Below are positions 35,823 to 46,374 of a stretch of 64,000 bases of DNA, piece after piece. The position numbers were made by a program, and so were the translations under genes. The notes under the pieces were generated by a model. It saw only the letters and a program-made list of their open reading frames with translations, did no database searches and was not told the DNA's origin. Each line of letters opens with the position of its first letter. Position 1 is the first letter of the stretch. The stretch spans positions 96,184-160,183 of the forward strand of contig NZ_JARBUT010000015.1 in assembly GCF_028882275.1 (NCBI RefSeq). The letters run 5' to 3'. Source of the stretch: Nocardiopsis sp. N85. GTDB taxonomy: Bacteria; Actinomycetota; Actinomycetes; Streptosporangiales; Streptosporangiaceae.

Positions 35823-36251
35823 TCAGTCCAGGATGATGTCGGTGCCGTCGATGGTGAGTTCGAACTCCTCCAAGGCCTCCTGGGCGGGGCCGACCACGAC
35901 CTCACCCGTGGTGTAGTCGAACTCGCTGCCGTGACACAGGCAGCGGATGACGCCGTCCTCCACCTCCTGGACGGTGCAGCCACCGTGGGTGCAGGAGGCG
36001 GCGAAGGCCCGGTACTCCCCGGCCTCCGGCTGGGTGACGACCAGTTTGCTGTGGCTGAACACCGTGCCGCCGCCCTCGGGCACATCGGTGGTGCTCCCGA
36101 TGACATGTCCCCGTCGGACGTCCTGCGGCTTGGGCGGCTCGCCTCCGCAGGCGCTCACCGCGGTGACGGTGCCCACGGCGGCGACCGCCCCGGCCGTCCC
36201 GAGCAGACCCCTCCTGCTCACCCCGCACCCGCACGTCTTCTCGACCGCCAC
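35823..36251 (-). CDS. Tat-exported Rieske [2Fe-2S] lipoprotein
   Basis: The 142-residue protein begins with a twin-arginine signal (SRRGLLGTAG near 12-21) ending in a lipobox (AVSAC, Cys35), so it should be a membrane-anchored lipoprotein outside the cell. The Rieske centre is complete: C87-T-H89-G-G-C92 and C104-L-C106-H107-G-S. C87, H89, C106 and H107 are ligands, and C92-C104 can form the disulfide. Redox partner unknown. GTG 36251 has GAGGAG eight bases upstream. Its promoter overlaps a striking palindrome at 36284-36298. Confidence 0.93.
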   Translation of the reverse strand: MAVEKTCGCGVSRRGLLGTAGAVAAVGTVTAVSACGGEPPKPQDVRRGHVIGSTTDVPEGGGTVFSHSKLVVTQPEAGEYRAFAASCTHGGCTVQEVEDGVIRCLCHGSEFDYTTGEVVVGPAQEALEEFELTIDGTDIILD

Positions 36252-36283
36252 GACGAAACGCTCCTCACCTGCGCGGAAATATC

Positions 36284-36298
36284 ACTACACAATGTAGT
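36284..36298. promoter_or_regulatory. Perfect inverted repeat resembling a BlaI/CopY operator
   Basis: ACTACA-CAA-TGTAGT is a perfect 6+6 inverted repeat, 33 bases upstream of the Rieske start. Its halves match those of BlaI/MecI and CopY sites (TACTACATATGTAGTA type), but with a three-base spacer. Repression by such a regulator is inferred. Confidence 0.5.
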
Positions 36299-36334
36299 AG
36301 AGCAGGTGGTGTGCCCTGTTCCGGGGCGACCGAA

Positions 36335-36361
36335 GGCCCGCCCCCGCGCAGGGGACGGGCC
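36335..36361 (-). terminator. uvrA terminator
   Basis: Arms 36335-36345 and 36351-36361 form an 11-bp stem with one mismatch and a five-base loop, 19 bases past the uvrA stop. No T-run. Confidence 0.6.
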
Positions 36362-36379
36362 GTACGCGCGGACCGCGAC

Positions 36380-39214
<2,835 letters not shown>

Positions 39215-39790
39215 CGAGTGAGACATCCTTCGGCTGTGGCGCACAGGACGTCGGCCTCGGCGCGGACGCCGGCCGGCCCGTGTGTGGTTCGTGGTGCGGC
39301 GATCGAGCCCCCCGGACGACCGCCCCGGCCCCGGATCCGGGCCGCTGAAGGGGGTGGGGGGAAGGACGCGGGTCCTCCCCGTCCGTCAAGACTAACGACC
39401 ACCGGTGACGGTTTCTTCCGCAACGGAGAAGTGCCGCGCCTTCGCACTTCGGCGCCGGCACCCGACCCTGTCGAGAGGCGGGAGAACAGCGGGGTTCTCT
39501 CGCGCGGGTCGAGGTTTCGCATCTTCGGAGGGGCTCCTCCTCTGTTCGTGTGGGAGCGGACGGGCGAGCGGACATCGGGCCCGGCCCGGTGTGCGAGCAC
39601 GCGGGAACGGGTGGATCTCGGCGTCGCCGCCGACACCCCGTGCCGACGCGCCGCCTCGACCGGCGACCCGGCCTTCCAGCCGGACGGCGCGGATCCGTTC
39701 GTCCACCGGCACCCGCCGTGACGGCTTCCGCCGTCCGCTCACCCGGCCGTCCCCCCTCGGATCCGACCCCGAGGGTTCGGCTCACTCCGA
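39215..39790 (-). other. Long uvrA leader without a clear gene
   Basis: These 576 bases lie between the LexA-box promoter and uvrA. All frames give Arg/Pro-rich translations without a good ribosome binding site. TAGTCT on the minus strand at 39389-39394 may be a second, closer promoter. The leader may carry regulatory RNA structure; nothing decisive is seen. Confidence 0.4.
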
Positions 39791-39793
39791 CCC

Positions 39794-39822
39794 ACTATAG
39801 ACGAACGGATGTTCGATATCAG
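39794..39822 (-). promoter_or_regulatory. SOS-type promoter with LexA box in the spacer
   Basis: On the minus strand a -35-like CTGATA (39817-39822) and a near-perfect -10 TATAGT (39794-39799) are 17 bases apart. The spacer holds ACGAAC-GGAT-GTTCGA (39801-39816 on the plus strand), which matches the actinobacterial LexA box TCGAAC-N4-GTTCGA at 11 of 12 positions. It is the only promoter-like element found in the terC-uvrA gap pointing at uvrA. Confidence 0.75.
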
Positions 39823-39849
39823 GGTTTTCGGGGTGCCCGGACGAGAAAA

Positions 39850-39884
39850 CCGGGGGCGGCCCCGACGTGCGGGACCGCCCCCGG
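39850..39884 (-). terminator. terC terminator
   Basis: Arms 39850-39864 and 39870-39884 form a 15-bp stem with one mismatch and a five-base loop. In the minus direction GTTTTC follows directly. It lies 22 bases past the TerC stop. Confidence 0.8.
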
Positions 39885-39905
39885 ACGGGAGCGCCTCGAT
39901 CGACC

Positions 39906-40928
39906 TCAGGACCGGTCCCGGGCGGTGTCCCGATCCCCCTCGTCGATCTCGGGGGCGTTGCGCTTGTCGGCGGCGGACTTGACCAGGCTGCCGATGACGG
40001 TGATCGCCATGACGCCGATGATCACGGTCAGGGACAGGGCGATGCCGATCTCCGGCACGTGCACACCGTTCTCGTGGAGCGCGTGCAGGATCATCTTGAC
40101 GCCGATGAACACCATGATCGCCGACAGGCCCCAGCCGATGTAGGCCAACCGGTCCATCAGACCCGCCAGCAGGAAGTACAGCTGACGCAGACCCAGCAGG
40201 GCGAACGCGTTGGCGGTGAAGACGATGTAGGCGTCCTGGGTCAGACCGAAGATCGCCGGGATCGAGTCGACCGCGAAGACCAGGTCGATGACACCGATCG
40301 CCAGGATGACCAGCAGCATCGGCGTGAGGTGCCGCCGGCCGTCCAGCTTCACCGTCAGGCGCGAACCGTGGTAGTCGTCGGTGACCGGCCAGAACCGCTT
40401 GACCAGACGCACCACCGGGGTCTGGGTGAAGTCCTTCTGCTCCTCATCGCCCTTCATGTGGTCACGGACGATCTTGTAACCGGTGTAGATGAGGAAGGCG
40501 CCGAACAGGTAGAAGACCTCGCTCCAGGCGTTGATGACCTGGGCGCCGAGGACGATGAAGATCCCGCGCATGATCAGCGCGATGACGATGCCGACGAGCA
40601 GGACCTCGTGCTGGTACTTCTTGGGGACCGCGAACGAGCCCATCAGGAGGTAGAACACGAAGAGGTTGTCGATGCTCAGGCTCTTCTCGGTGACGAACCC
40701 CGCGAAGTACTCGGCACCGGCCGTCGCACCGCCGAAATACCACAGGCCGAAGCCGAAGAGGATGGCGATGCCGATGTAGAAGGCGGCCCACCAGGCGGCC
40801 TGTTTGACCCCGAACTCCTGGGGCCCCTTCTTCTTGCTCCAGGGATGGTCGACGATCGCCAGGTCGATGATCAGGATGACGATCATCGCGCCGATCGTGG
40901 CGGCCCACACCCACAGGGGGACGTTCAC
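39906..40928 (-). CDS. TerC/Alx-family membrane protein, probable manganese exporter
   Basis: The 340-residue polytopic protein has the TerC hallmarks FVTEKSLSIDNLFVFYLLM, GVIDLVFAVDSIPAIFG and FALLGLRQLYFLLAGL, including the two Asp-containing motifs thought to handle metal ions. Members include Alx, YkoY and MeeY, which export Mn2+ or load metals into secreted proteins. The yybP-ykoY riboswitch directly upstream supports a manganese role. About nine membrane helices are visible. The charged C-terminus (DEGDRDTARDRS) is polar. Start ATG 40928 fits the first helix. Confidence 0.95.
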   Translation of the reverse strand: MNVPLWVWAATIGAMIVILIIDLAIVDHPWSKKKGPQEFGVKQAAWWAAFYIGIAILFGFGLWYFGGATAGAEYFAGFVTEKSLSIDNLFVFYLLMGSFAVPKKYQHEVLLVGIVIALIMRGIFIVLGAQVINAWSEVFYLFGAFLIYTGYKIVRDHMKGDEEQKDFTQTPVVRLVKRFWPVTDDYHGSRLTVKLDGRRHLTPMLLVILAIGVIDLVFAVDSIPAIFGLTQDAYIVFTANAFALLGLRQLYFLLAGLMDRLAYIGWGLSAIMVFIGVKMILHALHENGVHVPEIGIALSLTVIIGVMAITVIGSLVKSAADKRNAPEIDEGDRDTARDRS

Positions 40929-40977
40929 TGTCGTTCTCTCCTCCGGTCAGTGCGCGCGAGCTGTTTGCACGCACGTC

Positions 40978-41096
40978 GAACTGCCGGAGGTCTCTCCCGC
41001 TCGTCTTCCATGGAAGACGAACCGACGGAACCGGGAACACGCCGTTGTGCTCCGTGTTGACGGCACCGCCGCGACAGGGATACTCCCCTCACATGA
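40978..41096 (-). ncRNA. yybP-ykoY manganese riboswitch upstream of TerC
   Basis: The minus strand reads GGGGAGTA (41081-41088) in the 5' part and GACCTCCGGCAG (40981-40992) in the 3' part, the two conserved halves of the yybP-ykoY class. About 90 bases of pairing sequence lie between them. This class senses Mn2+ and switches on Mn2+ exporters of the TerC/YkoY type. The TerC start is 50 bases downstream with CCGGAGGAGAG before it, so translation or antitermination control are both possible. TATCCT at 41103-41108 is a fitting -10, placing the transcript start at the riboswitch edge. Confidence 0.85.
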
Positions 41097-41308
41097 CAAC
41101 CAAGGATAGCCGGTCGCACCACGCGACGGCGCACGCCCGGCCCGTCACCACGATGCCACATCCGCCCTCTCCACAGAAGTGGCGCCGAGGATGAAGTCGA
41201 ACGCCCCCGAGGACACATCGACCGACCCTTCGGGACATCCGACGACAGGCCCGACCCGGACCCGGAGCGACAAGGCGGACACCGCCCCGCGCGCACCCCG
41301 GCCCCCAC

Positions 41309-42391
41309 TCACCACCAGGCCACCGACTTGTACACGTCGCACGCCGCCGCCACCGCGTCCTCCTCCGTGGGCAACGCCCGCGACGCCGCCCGCGAACGCT
41401 CCCGAAGGTCCCGGGCGAGCAACGGATCGTCCAGCACCCGGCCCACCGCCGCCGCGAACGCCTCCGGATCCCCCGGCGGCACCATGAGCACCGTCCCCGT
41501 GTACAGATCGGGGATACCGCCCACCCGGGTGGCCACCACCGGCAGTCCCGCCCGCAACGCCTCCATGATCACCAACGACGGTCCCTCCCACTGGCTCGTC
41601 AGACAGAAGACGTCCGCCGCCGCCAACAGGTCCGCCACATCCGTGCGATGCCCCAACATCCGCACATCGGCCGACAACTCCGCGGCCGTGTCGTGCAGAC
41701 TCCCCCACAACGGGCCGTCCCCAGCGATCGCGATGGCCGGCTCCGGGCTCCGATCGGCGATCGCGGGGGCCGCCGCCAACAACATGTCCAGCCCCTTCTG
41801 CTCCGCCAACCGCGCGATGGTCAACAACAGCGGACGCTCCGACGACACCGCCAGGTCCGACCGGGTCGCCTCCCGCCCGTTGAGCGGCTCCCCCGTGTCG
41901 GGGGCCGCCACCACCGCCGGGCGGGCGTCACGCGCCCCCGCCCGCTCCAACCGCCGCACCAGGTCCCCCGACACCCCCAGCACCACGTCGGCGCGCAACG
42001 CCACGATCCGTTCCAGCACCGGGTACGCGGCGACCATCGGCCCCCCCACCACGGGCGGGGCGTTGTGCGCCGTCACCACCAGGGGGCGCGCCCCGGCCAA
42101 CGCGCACAGCGCACCGGCCCGCATCCCGTGGGCGTGCACGACGTCGGCGCCCTTGAGCACCGAACGCAGCCGCAGCACCGTCGCCGGATCCGACACCGAG
42201 GGGGCCGCACCGATCCCCACCGACGCGAACCGCATGCCCGCGTCGGTGAAGGCGAACTCACGGTCGGCCGCGGCCGGACCGACCACCGCCACCCGATACC
42301 CCTGCCGGAGCAATCCCTCCCCCAGGGACCGCACATGCCGCCCGGCCCCACCGGTACTGGTCCCCAACACCAACGCGATCCTGCCGTTCAC
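41309..42391 (-). CDS. GT4-family glycosyltransferase
   Basis: The 360-residue protein has the GT-B fold motifs: LVLGTSTGGAGRHVRSLG at the N-terminus, VVHAHGMRAG, VLGVSGDLVRRL, and the GT4 nucleotide-sugar motif EGPSLVIMEALRAGLPVVAT with the E-x7-E pair. It transfers a sugar from an activated donor to an unknown acceptor. GTG 42391 follows AGGAGGGGG and overlaps the flippase stop (GTGA). With the next two genes it suggests assembly of a lipid-linked envelope glycan. Confidence 0.9.
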   Translation of the reverse strand: MNGRIALVLGTSTGGAGRHVRSLGEGLLRQGYRVAVVGPAAADREFAFTDAGMRFASVGIGAAPSVSDPATVLRLRSVLKGADVVHAHGMRAGALCALAGARPLVVTAHNAPPVVGGPMVAAYPVLERIVALRADVVLGVSGDLVRRLERAGARDARPAVVAAPDTGEPLNGREATRSDLAVSSERPLLLTIARLAEQKGLDMLLAAAPAIADRSPEPAIAIAGDGPLWGSLHDTAAELSADVRMLGHRTDVADLLAAADVFCLTSQWEGPSLVIMEALRAGLPVVATRVGGIPDLYTGTVLMVPPGDPEAFAAAVGRVLDDPLLARDLRERSRAASRALPTEEDAVAAACDVYKSVAWW

Positions 42392-44010
42392 CGGTTCCCC
42401 CTCCTGCGTTCGATCACGCCCCGGACCCGATCCACCACCGACCGCACCGCCGACCGGTCCACCACCGCGGCCACCAGCGTGAACACCGTCACCGCCACCG
42501 CACCCGACACCAGGGCCGCCCCCACCGAGGACCACACCCCGCCGCCCTCCAACGCGTCGGCCACCGGCCGACCCGCCGCCCATCCCAGCACACCGCCCAC
42601 CACGACCGCCGTCACCGACCGGCCCGCCCCGGACAGCGCCGCCGCACCGTGCACCCGCCCCACGGCCACCGCCGACACCACCGCGGCCAACGTCAACCCG
42701 GCCGTCGTCGACCAGCCCAACGCGGCGATCGTCCACCCCGCGGGTACCACCGCGACCGACGCCACCGCACAACCCATCACCACCAGCCAACCCGCGACCT
42801 GCGCGGCGGCCGCCGGCCGACCGTGATGGGAGGCGTACAACGCCCGACTGAACAACGCCACCAGACCGAACCCCACCACACCCGGAGCGTAGGCCACCAG
42901 CGCCCGCTCCAACGCCTGCGGATCGTGCCGGGCGAACACCGCCGCCACCGGACCCGCCGCCACGGCCAGAGCCGTACCCGCTCCCGCCGTGATCACCGCG
43001 CAGGCCCGCGCCGCCCCCGAGACCAAGGCCGCGTACCCGTCCCGGTCCCGGTCGACGTGCGCCACCGCCAACGCCGTGAACGCGCTGGTGGCGATCGGCA
43101 CCGCGATCACCCCGTACGGCAGGGTGAACAACGCCCAGGCGTAGGAGTACAGCACCGCCGCGCCCGCGCCCCCGCCCCGGTTGGCCAACGCCACCGACAA
43201 CAACAGACACACCTGCATCGCCACCAACGGCAGCAGGGACGCCGCCGCCAGAGAGCGCACCCGCGCCCCCACCCCCGGCGGGAACCTCAGCCTCAAACGC
43301 CACCGCAACCGCAACCGGGCCGCCGGCCCCAGGACCGTCAGGAACAGGGCGACGACCCCGGCCGTGGCCCCCAGCGACAACACCAGCTCGGCGACCGTCG
43401 GCAGGCCCGCCAGATCGTCCCGATGCGCCCCGCCCACCGGGACGAACACCAGGTAGGAGCAGATCACCACCAGACTCGACACCAACGGAGCCAGCGCCGG
43501 CGACAGGAACCGCCGATGCGCCTGGAGAACGCCGTACAGCACCGCCGCCAACCCGTAGAACACCACCTGGGGGGCGAAGACCAGCAACATCCGCACCGAC
43601 ACCGCCGCCAGGGCCACCGGGTCGCACCCCGCGCCCGCCCCCAACATGAGCGCCATCGCGTAGGGGGCGACCGCGGAGATGACCACCGCCAACGGCACCG
43701 ACGCCACCAGTACCCAGGTGAGCAGCGCCGAGGCGGTGTGCTCCACCTGCTCCCGGTCCCCCCGGCCGGCCGCCGCCGCCAACACCGGGACCACCACGGC
43801 CGTCAGCGCCCCACCGATGACGATCTCGAACAGCACGGCCGGCAACTGGTTGGCGGTGACATAGGCCGTGCCCAGGCAGGTGTCGCCCACCGTCTGGGAG
43901 AACACCACCGTGCGCCCGAACCCGGCCAGACGGGCACCGACGGTGACCACCGCGATGAGCAGCGCCGCCCTGCCGACCCCCCGCGTCACCCCGGCGGCGA
44001 CGCGGGACAC
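42388..44010 (-). CDS. MurJ/MviN-like lipid flippase
   Basis: The 540-residue protein has about 14 membrane helices and MOP-superfamily MurJ features: GFGRTVVFSQTVGDTCLGTAY near the start, QLPAVLFEIVIGGALTAVVVP, the helix 5-6 region, YSYAWALFTLPYGVIAVPIAT and FSRALYASHHGRP. MurJ flips lipid II, and relatives flip other lipid-linked sugars. Its neighbours are a glycosyltransferase and a MraY/WecA-like protein, so it may serve a dedicated glycan rather than peptidoglycan. It lacks the long kinase-like extension of mycobacterial MviN. Start is GTG 44010. Confidence 0.88.
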   Translation of the reverse strand: MSRVAAGVTRGVGRAALLIAVVTVGARLAGFGRTVVFSQTVGDTCLGTAYVTANQLPAVLFEIVIGGALTAVVVPVLAAAAGRGDREQVEHTASALLTWVLVASVPLAVVISAVAPYAMALMLGAGAGCDPVALAAVSVRMLLVFAPQVVFYGLAAVLYGVLQAHRRFLSPALAPLVSSLVVICSYLVFVPVGGAHRDDLAGLPTVAELVLSLGATAGVVALFLTVLGPAARLRLRWRLRLRFPPGVGARVRSLAAASLLPLVAMQVCLLLSVALANRGGGAGAAVLYSYAWALFTLPYGVIAVPIATSAFTALAVAHVDRDRDGYAALVSGAARACAVITAGAGTALAVAAGPVAAVFARHDPQALERALVAYAPGVVGFGLVALFSRALYASHHGRPAAAAQVAGWLVVMGCAVASVAVVPAGWTIAALGWSTTAGLTLAAVVSAVAVGRVHGAAALSGAGRSVTAVVVGGVLGWAAGRPVADALEGGGVWSSVGAALVSGAVAVTVFTLVAAVVDRSAVRSVVDRVRGVIERRRGNR

Positions 44011-44020
44011 CCCGGTCCCC

Positions 44021-45316
44021 TCACGCGCACCGCCCCCACCGGTCCAGGGCCCGCAGCGGCGGCACCCGGTCGATGACCCGGGAGAAACTCGTGACCTCGC
44101 TGGCCAGGGTCAGGGCGACCACCCCGCCCAGCAGGGCCAGCCGCACCGGGCGGGACGCGCGGGCGACCGCGGCCACCCCCAGCGCCGCACCCAGGGCGTT
44201 GGCACCCGCGTCGCCCAGCATGGACCGTTCGGCCAGGTCGTCGGAGAGCAACGCGGCACAGGCGCCGACGGTGGGGGCGACCAACGGCGCCGCCGGGGAG
44301 GCCAACCCGGGCAGGGCGGCGAGCAGACCGAACTTGACGGCGCGGCCCGGACGCAGATCGAACAGGTTCACCAGATTGGCACCGGCGGCGATCAGCGCCC
44401 CGTCCACCAGGGTGTCCCAGGGGCCGCGCCGCAACAGGGCGGCGGCGGCCAGGCCGGTGACGCCGATGCCCACCATCTTGACCGCGCCGGTCGTCACCCG
44501 GCCCCGGGCCAGAGCACCCAGATGACCCCGCAGACCGCGCGCGTCGGCCGACCCGGCCAGGTCGTCGTAGGCGCCGAAACCGGCGGCCCCCGCGGCCGCC
44601 AACGCCGACGCCGCCCGCACCCGGGGATCGAGCCCGGGAGTGAGCAGGCTCGCCGCGCACACCCCCGACGCCAACGCCGGCCCCTCCTGGAGGGTGACCC
44701 GACGTCCCCGGAAGTTGGTGCGCCACCACGTCCCCGCCCGCGACGGCCCTGCGACCGAGGTTCCCGTGCCCCCGGGCACGGCACCGGTCTCATGGACCAA
44801 GACCCGATCAGCTCCGGACGAACCGTCGGCGCGGGCCACGGCACCACCGTCGAAGGCCCGGGGCCGGACACCGGTCCCGGCCGAGCGGGTTCCCCCGGCA
44901 CCGCCCGGAACGATCCACACCACGGGGGGCACGGCATCCGGAGCCGCCCCCGCGGCACCGGACGGACCACCGATCGGTGCCGTGGAACCGACGGCGTCCG
45001 CGTCCGGCCCTCGACGCCCGTCCCGGGACGGACCCCCGGCACCGGCCGGCGGCGCGACGCCCAAGGCCGCCGCATCACCGGGCGCGAAGGGCTCGGCGAT
45101 CACACGCGCACCGGATCGCGCACAGGGCCGGGAGGCCGGGACACGGACGGGCTCGACATCAGGGGTGGCCCGGGTGAGCAGCGCGTAGGCGGCACGCGCC
45201 GCCACCGCCGCCACCACGGCACCGATCACCCCCTGCACGGTGGCCGCGGGCACCGCGGCGACACGCCCTCCGCGACCACCGGCGACGTTCAGGGGCCGAG
45301 ACGACGTCCCCATCAC
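44021..45316 (-). CDS. MraY/WecA-like membrane protein with long polar N-terminal region
   Basis: The 431-residue protein has one N-terminal membrane helix (residues about 23-47), then about 130 residues of low-complexity Gly/Ala/Pro/Arg. The second half is a multi-helix domain with FGAYDDLAGSADARGLRGHL, ANLVNLFDLRPGRAVKFGLL and SMLGDAGANALGA. These echo the DD, N-x-x-N-x-x-D and GD motifs of polyprenyl-phosphate phosphosugar transferases (MraY, WecA). A WecA-type His motif is not evident. It ends SFSRVIDRVPPLRALDRWGR, similar to MraY-group tails. GTG 45316 overlaps the mctB stop. Activity is plausible but not certain. Confidence 0.78.
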   Translation of the reverse strand: MMGTSSRPLNVAGGRGGRVAAVPAATVQGVIGAVVAAVAARAAYALLTRATPDVEPVRVPASRPCARSGARVIAEPFAPGDAAALGVAPPAGAGGPSRDGRRGPDADAVGSTAPIGGPSGAAGAAPDAVPPVVWIVPGGAGGTRSAGTGVRPRAFDGGAVARADGSSGADRVLVHETGAVPGGTGTSVAGPSRAGTWWRTNFRGRRVTLQEGPALASGVCAASLLTPGLDPRVRAASALAAAGAAGFGAYDDLAGSADARGLRGHLGALARGRVTTGAVKMVGIGVTGLAAAALLRRGPWDTLVDGALIAAGANLVNLFDLRPGRAVKFGLLAALPGLASPAAPLVAPTVGACAALLSDDLAERSMLGDAGANALGAALGVAAVARASRPVRLALLGGVVALTLASEVTSFSRVIDRVPPLRALDRWGRCA

Positions 45317-46374
45317 TCACCGTCCGGGACGACCCGGCGGGCCTCGTCGAGACCGTCCGAGGGCTCCGGGGACGGCTCGGTGTCGGCCGTCCCCCGAGGC
45401 TCGGGCAACGGGTCCGGAAGGAAACCGTCCACCCCTGCGCCCACCCCGTAGGCGCCGCCGTCACCGTCGATGTCCTCGGCCAACGCCAGTACCGCCACGA
45501 TGTCGCCCATCGGCCGCCCCGCCATGTCGACGGTGGCGAAATCGGCCTCCTCCGCGCGGGCCTGGGCGATCATCCCGTGACCGTGCGAGGAGGGCACGTC
45601 ACCGGTCAGCACCAGTCCCCCGACCCGATCGTGCAGAGCCGACACGAACGCCGTGAGCACCGTGTTCACCGTCTCCCGGTCGTCCCGCCCGGCCTGCTCG
45701 GCCGAGGAGGGGGAGACCATCACCACCACGTCGGACCGGCCGGCCGGCTCCCCCCGCACCGTGAGCAGACCGCCCTCGACGAACGCCGCCAACGCCGAGG
45801 CCGGATCGTGGCCCCCCTCCTCGGCCTCTTCCCCGTCCTCTTCCCCGTCCTCGTCCTCGTCCTCTTCGGGTTCGGGTACCCGGGCCAGGGCACGGCCGAT
45901 CTCGATCCCCGCCTTCTCATAGGGTCCCGAACCCGACAAGGACCCGGCGTCGGCGGAGACCTGCAACGCCAGCTCGTCGACGAACGCGGTGTTGGCGGGG
46001 TCGACGAACTCCGGGGCGATCTCGACCCGACCGGCGATCCGACCGCCCGCCTCCTCCACACGCTCACCGAGCGAGGCGGCCGTGTCGGCGTCGGCGCCGG
46101 GCGCCTGCACCACCACCACGTCCAGCCCCTCCAACCGACCGTCCAGCATGTCCGCCGAGGCCGCGTCGACCATCTGATCGGCACCGGCGTTGACCCGGTC
46201 GGCGACATCGCGTTCGGACCGCAGGTCCTCGGTCTGCCCTCGCAGATCGGCGGTCTCGTTCTGCAAGGTGTCGAGCAGCGGATCCTGCAACATGGTGGTG
46301 CCCAACACGAGCCCCACCGTCAACGCCAGGAACACCGCGATGATGGACACCAGGTGATAGCGGAAATCGATCAC
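45313..46374 (-). CDS. steB: MctB/SteB family membrane protein
   Basis: The 353-residue protein starts with the family signature VIDFRYHLVSIIAVFLALTVGLVLGT, a single membrane helix (key residues F4, R5, Y6, H7). A coiled-coil stretch (NETADLRGQTEDLRSERD) and an extracytoplasmic alpha-beta domain follow. PF11382 members were named copper transporters from mycobacterial MctB; in corynebacteria the partner pair SteA-SteB takes part in cell separation. An acidic run (EPEEDEDEDGEEDGEEAEEG) near 168-187 is an unusual insert. GTG 46374 overlaps the steA stop. Confidence 0.9.
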   Translation of the reverse strand: MIDFRYHLVSIIAVFLALTVGLVLGTTMLQDPLLDTLQNETADLRGQTEDLRSERDVADRVNAGADQMVDAASADMLDGRLEGLDVVVVQAPGADADTAASLGERVEEAGGRIAGRVEIAPEFVDPANTAFVDELALQVSADAGSLSGSGPYEKAGIEIGRALARVPEPEEDEDEDGEEDGEEAEEGGHDPASALAAFVEGGLLTVRGEPAGRSDVVVMVSPSSAEQAGRDDRETVNTVLTAFVSALHDRVGGLVLTGDVPSSHGHGMIAQARAEEADFATVDMAGRPMGDIVAVLALAEDIDGDGGAYGVGAGVDGFLPDPLPEPRGTADTEPSPEPSDGLDEARRVVPDGE

